From the NCBI RefSeq assembly GCF_009653635.1, contig NZ_PPFD01000007.1, positions 62,974 through 126,973 on the forward strand: a stretch of 64,000 bases of DNA. The letters are read 5' to 3'. The notes under the pieces were generated by a model that was not told the DNA's origin, made no database searches, and saw only the letters and a list, made by a program, of their open reading frames with translations. The DNA comes from Endozoicomonas sp. OPT23 (GTDB lineage: Bacteria > Pseudomonadota > Gammaproteobacteria > Pseudomonadales > Endozoicomonadaceae). Below, piece by piece: positions 27,348 to 36,155 of the stretch; the stretch's first letter is position 1; each line of letters starts with the position of its first letter. The translations under genes were made by a program, and so were the position numbers.

Positions 27348-28184
27348 ATGAAATTCGACTCTACCCGCAGCTACATCGCCACCGATGAGCTGAAAACTGC
27401 CGTAAATGCCGCTATTACCCTGCAACGTCCACTGCTGATAAAAGGTGAACCCGGAACTGGGAAAACCATGCTGGCCGAACAGGTGGCTGAATCACTGGGC
27501 AAAAAACTGCTGCAGTGGAACGTAAAATCCACAACCAAAGCCCAGCAGGGACTTTACGAATACGATGCAGTATCGCGACTGAGAGATTCACAACTGGGTG
27601 ATGACCGGGTTCATGACATCGGCAATTACATTGTCAAAGGCAAACTCTGGGAAGCCTTTGAAGCCGATGAGCAAGTGGTACTGCTGATTGATGAAATCGA
27701 TAAGGCTGATATCGAATTTCCCAACGACCTGTTACAGGAACTCGATAAAATGGAGTTCTATGTTTACGAAACCCAGAAGCAGGTAAAAGCAAAACACCGC
27801 CCGATTATTATCATCACCAGTAACAATGAAAAAGAGCTGCCCGATGCTTTTCTGCGTCGCTGCTTCTTCCACTACATCCGCTTCCCTGACCCGACAACAA
27901 TGAAAGAGATCGTCGATGTTCACTATCCGAACCTGCGACAGGAACTGGTATCAGAAGCCATGCAGATGTTCTTTGAGCTGCGTGATATTCCCGGGCTTAA
28001 GAAAAAGCCATCAACGTCTGAACTGATTGACTGGTTGAAGCTGCTGAACTCCGACGATATTCCAGCGGACATTCTGCAAAGCAACGACAGCCGCAGTGCC
28101 ATCCCTCCTCTTTACGGTGCCATGGTGAAAAACGAGCAGGATATTCAGCTGCTGGAACGTCTTGCCTTTATGACCCGACGTTAA
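27348..28184 (+). CDS. MoxR-family AAA+ ATPase
   Basis: A 278-residue MoxR-type AAA+ ATPase. Walker A is GEPGTGKT at residues 33-40, Walker B is LLIDEID near 113-119, sensor 1 lies in IIIITSNNEKELPDAF, and an arginine-finger-like RR follows. MoxR ATPases act with VWA-domain partners as chaperone-like complexes that mature or insert metal centres into enzymes. The next gene, 11 bases downstream, encodes such a partner (CoxE-like), giving a two-gene operon. The pair is divergent from the giant toxin gene, with a 276-base AT-rich spacer that must hold both promoters. A link to the toxin is only positional. Confidence 0.9.
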   Translation: MKFDSTRSYIATDELKTAVNAAITLQRPLLIKGEPGTGKTMLAEQVAESLGKKLLQWNVKSTTKAQQGLYEYDAVSRLRDSQLGDDRVHDIGNYIVKGKLWEAFEADEQVVLLIDEIDKADIEFPNDLLQELDKMEFYVYETQKQVKAKHRPIIIITSNNEKELPDAFLRRCFFHYIRFPDPTTMKEIVDVHYPNLRQELVSEAMQMFFELRDIPGLKKKPSTSELIDWLKLLNSDDIPADILQSNDSRSAIPPLYGAMVKNEQDIQLLERLAFMTRR

Positions 28185-28195
28185 CGGAGGCTGTT

Positions 28196-29377
28196 ATGCT
28201 GACCAGTTTTCTGGACACCGTCAGAGCCTTTGGCGTGCCTGCCAGCACTAGAGAATATCTTGATCTGCTGAATGCTATGAAACAGCATGTGGTGGTTGCG
28301 GATAATGAAGCCTTTTATCAGCTAGCGAGAGCGGTACTGGTCAAGGATGAGCGCCATTACGACCGCTTTGACCGCGCCTGTCAGGCCTTTTTCAAAGGTA
28401 TGGATTCCGTCGAGGACCTTCTGGAAGCTGCTATTCCTGAAGAATGGCTTCGCTCGGAGTTTATTAAACAGCTGACCGATGAAGAGCGGGAGAAACTGAA
28501 GGCCCTCGGCAACCTTGAAGAGTTGATGGAAACTCTGAAGAAACGGTTGGAAGAACAGAAAAAGCGTCACGCTGGCGGTAATAAATGGATAGGCACTGGC
28601 GGTACCTCTCCTTTCGGCGCTTATGGCGAAAACCCCATGGGCGTTCGCATTGGTCAGAAAGAAGGCCGTAACCGCAGTGCGGCCAAAGTCTGGGATAAAA
28701 GAGAGTTTCAGAACCTGGACGATGATGAACGTCTGGGTTCACGAAACATGAAAATGGCACTCAGACGTCTTCGCAAGTTTGCCCGTCAGGGTGCAGCTGA
28801 AGAACTTGATCTGGACGACACCATTCAGTCCACCGCCAGCAAAGGTTTGCTGGATATCAAGCTGGTGCCGGAACGACGTAACTCGGTAAAGGTTCTTTTG
28901 TTTATGGACGTCGGCGGTTCCATGGATATGCATATTCGTATCTGTGAAGAACTGTTCTCGGCGGCTCGTTCAGAGTTCAAACATATGGAGTTCTTCTACT
29001 TCCATAACTATGTCTATGAGCATCTCTGGCAAAACAACTATCGTCGTCACAGTGAACTGACCCAGACCTGGGACCTTATTCATCGTTTTGGCAAAGACTA
29101 TAAGGTGATCTTTGTCGGTGATGCTGCCATGTCCCCCTATGAAATCACCTCTGCCGGAGGCAGTGTTGAGCACTGGAATCAGGAAGCTGGTCATGTCTGG
29201 ATGCAACGGCTGCTCGAGCACTTTGATCAGTGTGTCTGGCTAAACCCTGTTGAACAGAACAGCTGGCACTATACCCAGTCCACCGAGATTGTTCTGGAAC
29301 AGATCGAAGACAGAATGTTTCCTCTGACCGTGAAAGGTCTGGAACAGGCGATGAAAACCCTGACGTCGAATCGATAA
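28196..29377 (+). CDS. CoxE-like VWA domain protein
   Basis: A 393-residue protein with an N-terminal helical region (1-130), a charged linker with Gly-rich stretches, and a C-terminal VWA domain. The MIDAS-like motif is DVGGSMD near residue 238; the canonical DxSxS is DxGxS here. The Thr position of the MIDAS cannot be assigned by eye. A strong ACGGAGG ribosome site precedes the ATG and the MoxR gene ends 11 bases upstream, so the two form one transcript. The family (CoxE/VWA partner of MoxR) works with the ATPase on metalloenzyme maturation or stress. The specific client is not visible here. Confidence 0.88.
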   Translation: MLTSFLDTVRAFGVPASTREYLDLLNAMKQHVVVADNEAFYQLARAVLVKDERHYDRFDRACQAFFKGMDSVEDLLEAAIPEEWLRSEFIKQLTDEEREKLKALGNLEELMETLKKRLEEQKKRHAGGNKWIGTGGTSPFGAYGENPMGVRIGQKEGRNRSAAKVWDKREFQNLDDDERLGSRNMKMALRRLRKFARQGAAEELDLDDTIQSTASKGLLDIKLVPERRNSVKVLLFMDVGGSMDMHIRICEELFSAARSEFKHMEFFYFHNYVYEHLWQNNYRRHSELTQTWDLIHRFGKDYKVIFVGDAAMSPYEITSAGGSVEHWNQEAGHVWMQRLLEHFDQCVWLNPVEQNSWHYTQSTEIVLEQIEDRMFPLTVKGLEQAMKTLTSNR

Positions 29378-29410
29378 TCCTCATTTTTCACGAGCGCAGC
29401 GATTAACTGT

Positions 29411-29434
29411 GGCTCCAAAGCTTGCTTTGGAGCC
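29411..29434. terminator. Perfect hairpin between convergent genes
   Basis: A 10-bp perfect stem (GGCTCCAAAG / CTTTGGAGCC) with loop CTTG. A T-run (TTGTTTTT) follows some 16 bases later on the plus side. It sits between the convergent CoxE-like gene and the NCS1 permease gene and probably acts as a terminator, although the T-run is not immediately adjacent. Confidence 0.55.
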
Positions 29435-29499
29435 CGCATTATCTTGTTTTTAGAAAATCTGCGAATTGGGAAAGACTAGTTTAACGGTTTGAAAACATA

Positions 29500-30795
29500 C
29501 TATATATGATTGGATAATATCATTAATAGAAATGAGCCGAACACCATTATCAACGGTGTTGGCCAGTCAGCCGGCATCAAACTGTAAGAAATACCTGAGA
29601 CAAAAATTATAATCAATGCACGGGCACGAAAACCCTTGTTGTAGCTGTATACACCATTGGGTTCATACAGTTCTTCTACATCCACCTGCCAGCATCTGCT
29701 GACCAGGTCGGCCAGCATCACACCGGTAATGGCTGGAAACAGCCATGCCAGTCGAGTCACATTATCAAGATAATTGTTTACGACTGCAGGAAAGCAGCTA
29801 AGTAGGATCGCAGCCAGACTAATCAACAACGTGCACCGCGCTCTGGACCACTGCTCCATTACATGATTAAACGACAAACCACCGCTATAAAGATTAATGA
29901 TATTGATGGTCCAGTTGTCAAAAACAATCAGGAGCAATAAGGCTGCAGCCGCTATAGGGCTGGCCAGCATAGACAGAATATTCTGAAACAACTCGTTTAC
30001 CGAGCCGCCTGTTATATAAATAGCGTAAGCACCTGTGAATGCCCCCACACCTACTCCCAATGCAGAGCCTGCAAGCGCCCCTGACCAGAGTCTTTTCAGT
30101 GAATATTGATAGCGGGTAAAATCAGCGGCATCGGTCATCATCGTCAGCATGCTGACGAAAACGCCATTGAACCAGCTGATTAACAGCAGCCAGTGAGCAT
30201 CAAACTGAAACTCAGGTTCTGGCAGCCGCCATCCGGATGTTTGCATCAGTGAACAGAGCAGATAAACAATGCAGAAAATTTTGATGGGAAAAGCCCAGGC
30301 AAAGACGTTCCTGAGCCAGCTATAACCCAATACAGCCACCAGCACCTGCAAGCAGGCGAATAACAATGAAACAGGAATAAGATCGACACTGAAGCCAAAC
30401 CAGTCAAGTACCGCCTGAATGGCCAGCCCACCAGCAACTGTCTGAAACGCAAACCAGTAGATAGAACATATGACTCTGAGCGGTGAAGTTAAATAACGCC
30501 CTCCCCTGTACCCGAGGCTGACCCTACAGGCCATCTGCCCAGTAATGCCATAGTCGACACCAATACGTCCCAGCAGTAGAAACAATACCATGCTCAGCAT
30601 GACACCTGAGCCTTGTACCAGTATTACTTCATAGACGGACAGTCCATCAGCGACGGCCATCGCTGAGGTCAGAATCGTTCCGGGATTAATCAGGTAGTTC
30701 ACCATGATCAGAAGGCTGTCTTTTGCACCAGCCTGCTGATCCTGTTTCGCCACCGGGTTAGTGCCGTAGCTTTCACGGGCACTGAAAGGATCCAT
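29500..30795 (-). CDS. NCS1-family nucleobase/cytosine-like permease
   Basis: An integral membrane protein of about 431 residues with roughly twelve hydrophobic segments. The region NYLINPGTILTSAMAVADGLS and the following GITGQMACRVSLGYRGG match the nucleobase:cation symporter-1 family (CodB-like) at TM1-TM3. The substrate (cytosine, purine or related) cannot be assigned. I chose the ATG at 30795; a TTG five codons upstream is possible. It follows the sirtuin gene on the same strand after about 50 bases, so the two may be co-transcribed. Confidence 0.85.
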   Translation of the reverse strand: MDPFSARESYGTNPVAKQDQQAGAKDSLLIMVNYLINPGTILTSAMAVADGLSVYEVILVQGSGVMLSMVLFLLLGRIGVDYGITGQMACRVSLGYRGGRYLTSPLRVICSIYWFAFQTVAGGLAIQAVLDWFGFSVDLIPVSLLFACLQVLVAVLGYSWLRNVFAWAFPIKIFCIVYLLCSLMQTSGWRLPEPEFQFDAHWLLLISWFNGVFVSMLTMMTDAADFTRYQYSLKRLWSGALAGSALGVGVGAFTGAYAIYITGGSVNELFQNILSMLASPIAAAALLLLIVFDNWTINIINLYSGGLSFNHVMEQWSRARCTLLISLAAILLSCFPAVVNNYLDNVTRLAWLFPAITGVMLADLVSRCWQVDVEELYEPNGVYSYNKGFRARALIIIFVSGISYSLMPADWPTPLIMVFGSFLLMILSNHI

Positions 30796-30847
30796 GCGTT
30801 CTTTCGACAAAGCAAAACCCTGAGAGTTAGCAGTCTCAGGTAGACAA

Positions 30848-31549
30848 CTATCTCTTCAGTGAGTTCAGAAAGGCAGGAACACAGGTTGTTGCCGAGCCAT
30901 TAATAACTTGATCAAAACGGGAAGCATTACTGCCCGGGTCAAGGTTGATCTCAACGGTATGAGCACTAGCAGCACTGGCCTCACCGAAGAATCCGGCGGC
31001 CGGATAGACATTACCGGACGTCCCTATGGCTATAAACAGGTCACATTCAGCAAGGGCATCATAAATTCTGTCCATTTCCAGAGGCATTTCACCGAACCAG
31101 ACAATATGGGGTCTTAGATTACCCTCAATACCGCAGCAAGGGCATGGTGTTTCGACCGACAGATCCTCCTGCCATTGAAACACCTGTTCCGAATCCTGAC
31201 AGCGTGCTTTCAACAACTCACCGTGCATATGAATAAGGTTGTTGCTGCCTGCTCTTTCATGCAGATCATCAACATTTTGGGTAATCAACAAAAAGTCACC
31301 CTCGAAACTTTCTTCAAAATCAGCCAGTGCTTTATGGGCTGAATTGAAGGTCACTTCCGGCAGTTGCTTACGGCGGGCATTGTAGAAAGACTGCACAAGC
31401 CTGGGGTTTCTTGAATAGCCTTCCGGAGTAGCCACTTCTTCAACCGGGTGATTCTCCCAGAGGCCATCGCTGGCTCGAAAAGTCTGAATACCGGATTCCG
31501 CCGAGATACCAGCCCCAGTGAGTATCACGATGGAGTTAAATCTAGCCAT
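30848..31549 (-). CDS. cobB: NAD-dependent protein deacylase, Sir2 family
   Basis: A 233-residue sirtuin. The NAD-binding motifs are [14 protein letters not shown] near residue 12 and [12 protein letters not shown] near 100. The catalytic His is in HMHGEL. Zn-binding Cys residues are at KARC and TPCPCCG. YNARR matches the Tyr/Arg pair that distinguishes class III (SIRT5-like) deacylases, which remove succinyl/malonyl as well as acetyl groups. It is a cytoplasmic enzyme of lysine deacylation using NAD+. Length is normal for CobB. Confidence 0.93.
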   Translation of the reverse strand: MARFNSIVILTGAGISAESGIQTFRASDGLWENHPVEEVATPEGYSRNPRLVQSFYNARRKQLPEVTFNSAHKALADFEESFEGDFLLITQNVDDLHERAGSNNLIHMHGELLKARCQDSEQVFQWQEDLSVETPCPCCGIEGNLRPHIVWFGEMPLEMDRIYDALAECDLFIAIGTSGNVYPAAGFFGEASAASAHTVEINLDPGSNASRFDQVINGSATTCVPAFLNSLKR

Positions 31550-31617
31550 ATTTATCGGAACCTAAGTCGAGAATAGCAGTCTATCTTTTCACCTAACAAA
31601 AGAAAGCAGGTGTAACC

Positions 31618-32064
31618 ATGAAGCAAGTAAACCGTATATTACCAGCAATACTCATGTTCAGTTGCCTGGCTCTGGCTCATGAAGGTGTAGAAATTGATAT
31701 AAACAGTGCTGAAGCATTTAACCCTCACTGCTCTTACCGAGTCTACATTGATGAGCTGAAGACCAGCAGCGAAGCGATGCAGGTGTCGGAAAATGAACTT
31801 AAAATAACTGCCACTGTTGATGTCGCTCGTTACACAGACATCAAAAAACAGGTCATGCCTTACACTCTGGATTTAACTATTCATGCAGAAAATAAAACGT
31901 CGGCTACAACATCAAAAGATCTTCCAAGTATTAAAGAGATGACTCAATATAAAGACATAGCTCCAGAACAGAGAACAGGAACCCCACCATGGGGAGCAGG
32001 TGATTATCGCCAGGCACTCTCCGACAACTCTTATATTTACCAGCATTCCTGCAAAGAACAGTAA
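31618..32064 (+). CDS. Small secreted protein of unknown function
   Basis: A 148-residue protein with a clear Sec signal peptide (ILPAILMFSCLALA, cleavage near AHEG). The mature part has two Cys residues (HCSYR and QHSCKEQ) that could form a disulfide between the start and end of the chain. It contains short beta-like stretches (LKITATVDVARY, PYTLDLTIHAE). No family recognised. AGGTG precedes the ATG. It is convergent with the DUF4139 gene. Confidence 0.75.
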   Translation: MKQVNRILPAILMFSCLALAHEGVEIDINSAEAFNPHCSYRVYIDELKTSSEAMQVSENELKITATVDVARYTDIKKQVMPYTLDLTIHAENKTSATTSKDLPSIKEMTQYKDIAPEQRTGTPPWGAGDYRQALSDNSYIYQHSCKEQ

Positions 32065-32079
32065 ACTGCTATATCAAGG

Positions 32080-32100
32080 AGCCGGAACTTATATCCGGCT
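32080..32100. terminator. Candidate terminator hairpin
   Basis: AGCCGGA and TCCGGCT form a 7-bp stem with a 7-base loop, followed on the plus side by GCTCTTTATTATTT. It lies between two convergent genes. Confidence 0.5.
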
Positions 32101-32112
32101 GCTCTTTATTAT

Positions 32113-33495
32113 TTACTTGGAGTAACTTGTCTCAAAACTAACCGTTTTCGAAGATCCTGCAGGAATCGTTACCAGCAAAGTGTTATGACTCTCCTTCACA
32201 GCACCTTCGATGTCACTGATGTCACTCAGCGAATAGTCTCCGTCCACCAGCAATAGTTTGACCGCTTCCTTATTGTCGTTCTCAACCGTAATCTGCCAGT
32301 CGCTGGTCATCTTTCCGTAGCCTTGTTTCTGACTCAGCAGCTTCTTTGTTAAACGAACAGCCAATGCCTGTCCTACCGGAATAACTACCGGGTCACCTTT
32401 AATAGTACGGGGAAGATAGCTTTCACCGGTAATCAACAGAGCTCCGGAATCAGCTTTGTTATAAATTCTGACACTGCCTTCCGGGAAATCCCTTTCAGCG
32501 GTGAAACGATAGCTGAGCGAAGGTTTTTCTTTCTGCTCCTGCCCCCCCCGGTATGAACGACCATAGAAACTGTGTTGATAGATTTTCTCTACCTTCAGCT
32601 GATCATTTTTATAGAGAGAAACCTGCTCCATAGAGTGAGGTTTCAGGGTCGTTCCCGACGGCATTGCAGTTACCAGCATTTCCCCCTTACGTTCAGGCAT
32701 AACATCGGCGCTGCTCTTCATCGCCATCACTTCGCCTGCGAACCGGTTGTTAAACGATGACTGTCCGGTATCACCCGACACCAGATAGATACTGGAATTA
32801 CTGTAATCAATGGCACTGTCATTAAACAGCAGTGAAGTCAGTTCCATTCTTGCTGATTTATTGCTGTTAATCGTCATACGATACTGGTTACTGTATCTGA
32901 GACCGGATGTGATATAGGAAAGTCTCAGCGAATCTGCTTTTGACGCTTCGTTAAAACTGGCGCTAAGGCTGGGCTGAAAATCGCCTGCCAGATAGGACTC
33001 TTCTCGTGCTGCCAGCCTGATGCCCTGAGGATCACTCCAGTCAATCAGATACTGTCTGCCATTGGTGCCCTGTACCAGACCAAGTCCTCCGTCGTAAGAA
33101 ATCAGAGTTCCCTGTACCGAGACATTCAAACCGCCGCCGATCAGTTCAACCTGCTTACCTACCAAACTATGGTATAGGCGTTCTCGCTCGAGTCCACCCT
33201 GTTTCCAGGTAAGGCTGTCAGGCGACTGCCATTTACCAGCCATATTGAGTTCCATCTCAATACTGTTCTGTTGCCAGAGTTTACTGATGCCCGTTAGAGT
33301 GACCTGTCCTTTGTCGTTCAGCGAATTTTCAAAGACCTGATTGACCAAGGCTCTGTTGCTATAGATAGATAGCTGACTGCTCTGAGCTTCCTTCAGATTA
33401 ACCAAACCGGTAGACGAAGCCTGCGCCATACTGCCCGACAGTACTACTACCGCTATCAAGGCTTGCTGACTGCCTTTACTCAACACCCTGTCCAT
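32113..33495 (-). CDS. DUF4139 domain-containing secreted protein
   Basis: A protein of about 460 residues. I start it at the ATG at 33495, because GAGAGG lies at good spacing and the product then begins MDRVLSKGSQQ followed by a signal peptide ending SMAQA; a longer frame begins 14 codons upstream. The chain matches the DUF4139 family: LVNLKEAQSSQLSIYSNRALV at the N-terminus, the LSYITSGLRYSNQYRM block typical of the domain, and a C-terminal beta-rich part with ITVENDNKEAVKLLLVDG. The role of this family is unknown. It is predicted to be periplasmic or secreted. Confidence 0.8.
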   Translation of the reverse strand: MDRVLSKGSQQALIAVVVLSGSMAQASSTGLVNLKEAQSSQLSIYSNRALVNQVFENSLNDKGQVTLTGISKLWQQNSIEMELNMAGKWQSPDSLTWKQGGLERERLYHSLVGKQVELIGGGLNVSVQGTLISYDGGLGLVQGTNGRQYLIDWSDPQGIRLAAREESYLAGDFQPSLSASFNEASKADSLRLSYITSGLRYSNQYRMTINSNKSARMELTSLLFNDSAIDYSNSSIYLVSGDTGQSSFNNRFAGEVMAMKSSADVMPERKGEMLVTAMPSGTTLKPHSMEQVSLYKNDQLKVEKIYQHSFYGRSYRGGQEQKEKPSLSYRFTAERDFPEGSVRIYNKADSGALLITGESYLPRTIKGDPVVIPVGQALAVRLTKKLLSQKQGYGKMTSDWQITVENDNKEAVKLLLVDGDYSLSDISDIEGAVKESHNTLLVTIPAGSSKTVSFETSYSK

Positions 33496-33761
33496 AGTAA
33501 ACCTCTCATAATCAGCCATGCGTGAATCAATATTCACAGTAAAAAAGCAATGCGATTCAGAATGACCAGTTAGCCTGAAAAAATCAATAGAGCCTACTCT
33601 TGCTTACTTTCTCTCTATAAACATTCTCTCTATACACAGTGTCTTTATAGGTACTGCTCTTATAAACAATGACATGAATAAAGCAGGCTAAGAGCCCAGT
33701 TATTAAAACTGTGGCCTATAACGCCGAAGCAGCTAAAAGGAATCAATGCCAGGAACGGCTC

Positions 33762-35117
33762 ATGAATACAATCATTGTCAGTCTGCTTCTTATCCTGTCA
33801 GGCACAGCCCTATCTCTGTCCGCACCTGTCAAAGCCGAGGTGATCACTACCTGCCCCAGTGGCATGATTTATCAGGATCAGGTCTGCTATCAACCCTGCC
33901 CGGAAGGTTTCTTTGATAATGGCCCAACCTGTCGTGGTGCCTGCCCTAAAGGCTACAGTTGGGATAGCCTTGCCTGCTCCGGTGGTTTTCTCGGACTGGA
34001 CACCAAAGTGCCGGCATTGCAGACCCGAAAAACGGCTCTACCCAGTACCTGTTCTAGCTCTAATATCAGAAAACCCATTACTCCGGGCGATAACAGCTCT
34101 CCCTTTACTCTGATTTTTTCATCTGATCCGCAATACCCCTGGTGGCGTGGTGCACACGACTCGGCCTGCAGTAGTGAAGAGTGCGTTAAAGAGAAAAGTG
34201 CAGGTTTGATTGCCGATCAGATTCAATCTATGAACAATATGGTTAATATTCGCTTTAGTGAACGTAACGAGACAATTACCGGAACCTGGCCCGATACCAG
34301 TAACATTCCCGCCAGTCGAAGAGACCAGCCTATACCGGACCCACAGGGCGTGGTGGTTAATGGCGACCTCACCGCTTTCTGGCATTCCTGGCAGGTAGAA
34401 AAATATATGTCGTTCTATCACCGGAATGACGCCGACCCACTGAACCCTCACAATCTTAAGCTGGATTTCTACCCCGGACTGGGAAACCACGATTACGCCA
34501 ATAATAAAAATGACTGTTGGTGGCAGAGAAATGCCGAATATCTACCCTATAAGGCCAATGGTTGTGCAAGAAATGCTGCCCATTATATTAAGAAACTGGT
34601 GAGTTGTGATCTGGCTCCTAATTTCCCTGATCAAAGCATTACCGGTTTTAACGAAAGCAGCCTTGCCTACTCATGGGATATTGGCAACTATCACTTTGTT
34701 CAGTTGCATAATTACCCCGGATACACCTACTCCGACGTCAATGTCAGTGACTCCTACGAATGGCTGAGGTCTGATCTCGAAATCGCACACAACGCCGGTC
34801 AGCGGATCGTATTAAATATGCACGACTCCGGCGCAGACTTGTACAGCCTGGCTTTTCGAGCCGCTATTTCCGAAAGAAATGTAGTCGCCATATTTTCAGG
34901 TCATTTGCATGAGCAGAACGGTTTTGTTGGCTCCGTCAATAACGGCAGTCAATCCATACCAATTTTCAGAAGTGGCGCGTCAGAGTACAGTACTTTGTTA
35001 CTGGCTGAATTTGGAGCAAATCATCTAACGGTAGCGGTTGTTGAAACCTTCGATGGCATACCGGTTTTCAGAAACCCTGATAACAGCTATAAAACCAGAA
35101 CCTTGCTATTCGAGTAG
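33762..35117 (+). CDS. Secreted calcineurin-like metallophosphoesterase with Cys-rich N-terminus
   Basis: A protein of about 451 residues. I chose the ATG at 33762 because AGGA lies upstream and it gives a good signal peptide (IIVSLLLILSGTALSLSAPVKA); a frame 17 codons longer has no signal peptide at its start. Residues 28-75 contain at least eight Cys residues in repeated C-P-x-G units (CPSGM, CPEGF, CPKGY), a small disulfide-rich module. The catalytic part has the metallophosphoesterase motifs in order: SSDPQYPWW (about 120), NGDLTAF (200), GNHDY (240), NMHDSG (352) and SGHLHE (379). It probably hydrolyses phosphate esters outside the cytoplasm; the substrate is unknown. Confidence 0.85.
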   Translation: MNTIIVSLLLILSGTALSLSAPVKAEVITTCPSGMIYQDQVCYQPCPEGFFDNGPTCRGACPKGYSWDSLACSGGFLGLDTKVPALQTRKTALPSTCSSSNIRKPITPGDNSSPFTLIFSSDPQYPWWRGAHDSACSSEECVKEKSAGLIADQIQSMNNMVNIRFSERNETITGTWPDTSNIPASRRDQPIPDPQGVVVNGDLTAFWHSWQVEKYMSFYHRNDADPLNPHNLKLDFYPGLGNHDYANNKNDCWWQRNAEYLPYKANGCARNAAHYIKKLVSCDLAPNFPDQSITGFNESSLAYSWDIGNYHFVQLHNYPGYTYSDVNVSDSYEWLRSDLEIAHNAGQRIVLNMHDSGADLYSLAFRAAISERNVVAIFSGHLHEQNGFVGSVNNGSQSIPIFRSGASEYSTLLLAEFGANHLTVAVVETFDGIPVFRNPDNSYKTRTLLFE

Positions 35118-35156
35118 GACTTATTCGAGTAGTGCCTCGGCGTAAGCTATAAACTG

Positions 35157-35183
35157 AAAAGGGATCCTGCTGGATCCCTTTTT
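35157..35183. terminator. Bidirectional rho-independent terminator
   Basis: AAAAGGGATCC, loop TGCT, GGATCCCTTTTT: a perfect stem flanked by A-run and T-run, placed between the convergent metallophosphoesterase and glycine-zipper genes. It can end transcription in both directions. Confidence 0.88.
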
Positions 35184-35200
35184 GATTGTCCGACTCTCTA

Positions 35201-36007
35201 TCAATCTTCATTCTCATTAATAACCATCGTTGCAGTTACCATTTCTTCCTCTTCACCAGGCTTTTCGACTTCGGGCTCAACAGGTTGCCCGGTTTTAGCT
35301 TCCTGAGCTTTTATTGCAGCTGTTTCGGCTTCAATATCGCCCGGTAAGTCACAAAGCGGCGTGGTTTGGTCATAAGATGGTTGGCCCTGTTCAACGTCAT
35401 TACACTTCGGATAGTCCGTTAAGAAATTAGACGACTTCTGCCAGGCGGGTACCCAGAGCTGATAATATTCAAGGTTCTGAGTTTCTTTCTTGGTCAGCTG
35501 CTTACCACTCATAGCCTTCTTGACCAGAGTATCAACTATCTTGCGCCCTTTGGCTGCTTCTTCAGCCATCAGCTTTTCAGGAGAGGCCCTGAATTGATGG
35601 AACGCTGTCGACACAAATTTGCGAACACCATTACCAAGCCCAAGAATGACTGCTCCCGCAATACCAAACTTCAGCGCACCGAGACCAATTGACACACCAA
35701 TGGCCAGTGCCGATGGCGGAAAACTCAAGGCACCGATGACTGCAGCCACCGTTGCAAACGCAGCACCAACGGCTGCGCCACCGACCAACCCTTTTTTGGC
35801 ACCACTCTTAAAGCCAGTACCAAAACTCTTGATCGCTTTACCCAGTTTGTTCATTTTACTGAATTTAAACTGGGAGCGGACTTCCGCCGGAGACAGTTGA
35901 TAAACATGTCGAAAGTTACTCATCCCGGTTTCAGGAACACTCAGATCACCTGATTTGTAGTGAACCGGAGGGATGTAGGCATTGAATGATGGTTTAATCC
36001 CGTTCAT
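35201..36007 (-). CDS. Hypothetical protein with glycine-zipper membrane hairpin
   Basis: A 268-residue protein of unrecognised family. A strong AAGGAG ribosome site precedes the ATG. There is no signal peptide; the first 60 residues are polar. Residues about 71-124 form two long hydrophobic, Gly/Ala-rich helices (GGAAVGAAFATVAAVIGAL; ALAIGVSIGLGALKFGIAGAV), a glycine-zipper hairpin. The C-terminus is strongly acidic (GEEEEM). Lack of a signal with a central membrane hairpin is also seen in type III secreted effectors and translocators and resembles the 532-residue protein at the right end of the window, but no chaperone lies beside it. Function unknown. Confidence 0.75.
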   Translation of the reverse strand: MNGIKPSFNAYIPPVHYKSGDLSVPETGMSNFRHVYQLSPAEVRSQFKFSKMNKLGKAIKSFGTGFKSGAKKGLVGGAAVGAAFATVAAVIGALSFPPSALAIGVSIGLGALKFGIAGAVILGLGNGVRKFVSTAFHQFRASPEKLMAEEAAKGRKIVDTLVKKAMSGKQLTKKETQNLEYYQLWVPAWQKSSNFLTDYPKCNDVEQGQPSYDQTTPLCDLPGDIEAETAAIKAQEAKTGQPVEPEVEKPGEEEEMVTATMVINENED

Positions 36008-36155
36008 GTGACACTCCTTGTCTTTATCGTTTTATTTGATTTACAGGGAGTTTACTGAGGGGAGCGAGGAAACTGCATAACAGGGCTGTCAGGCGTGCTA
36101 ACAAAAAGGGGAACCTGACAGGCTGAATAAGATCAGCCCGTCAAGCTATTGATAT

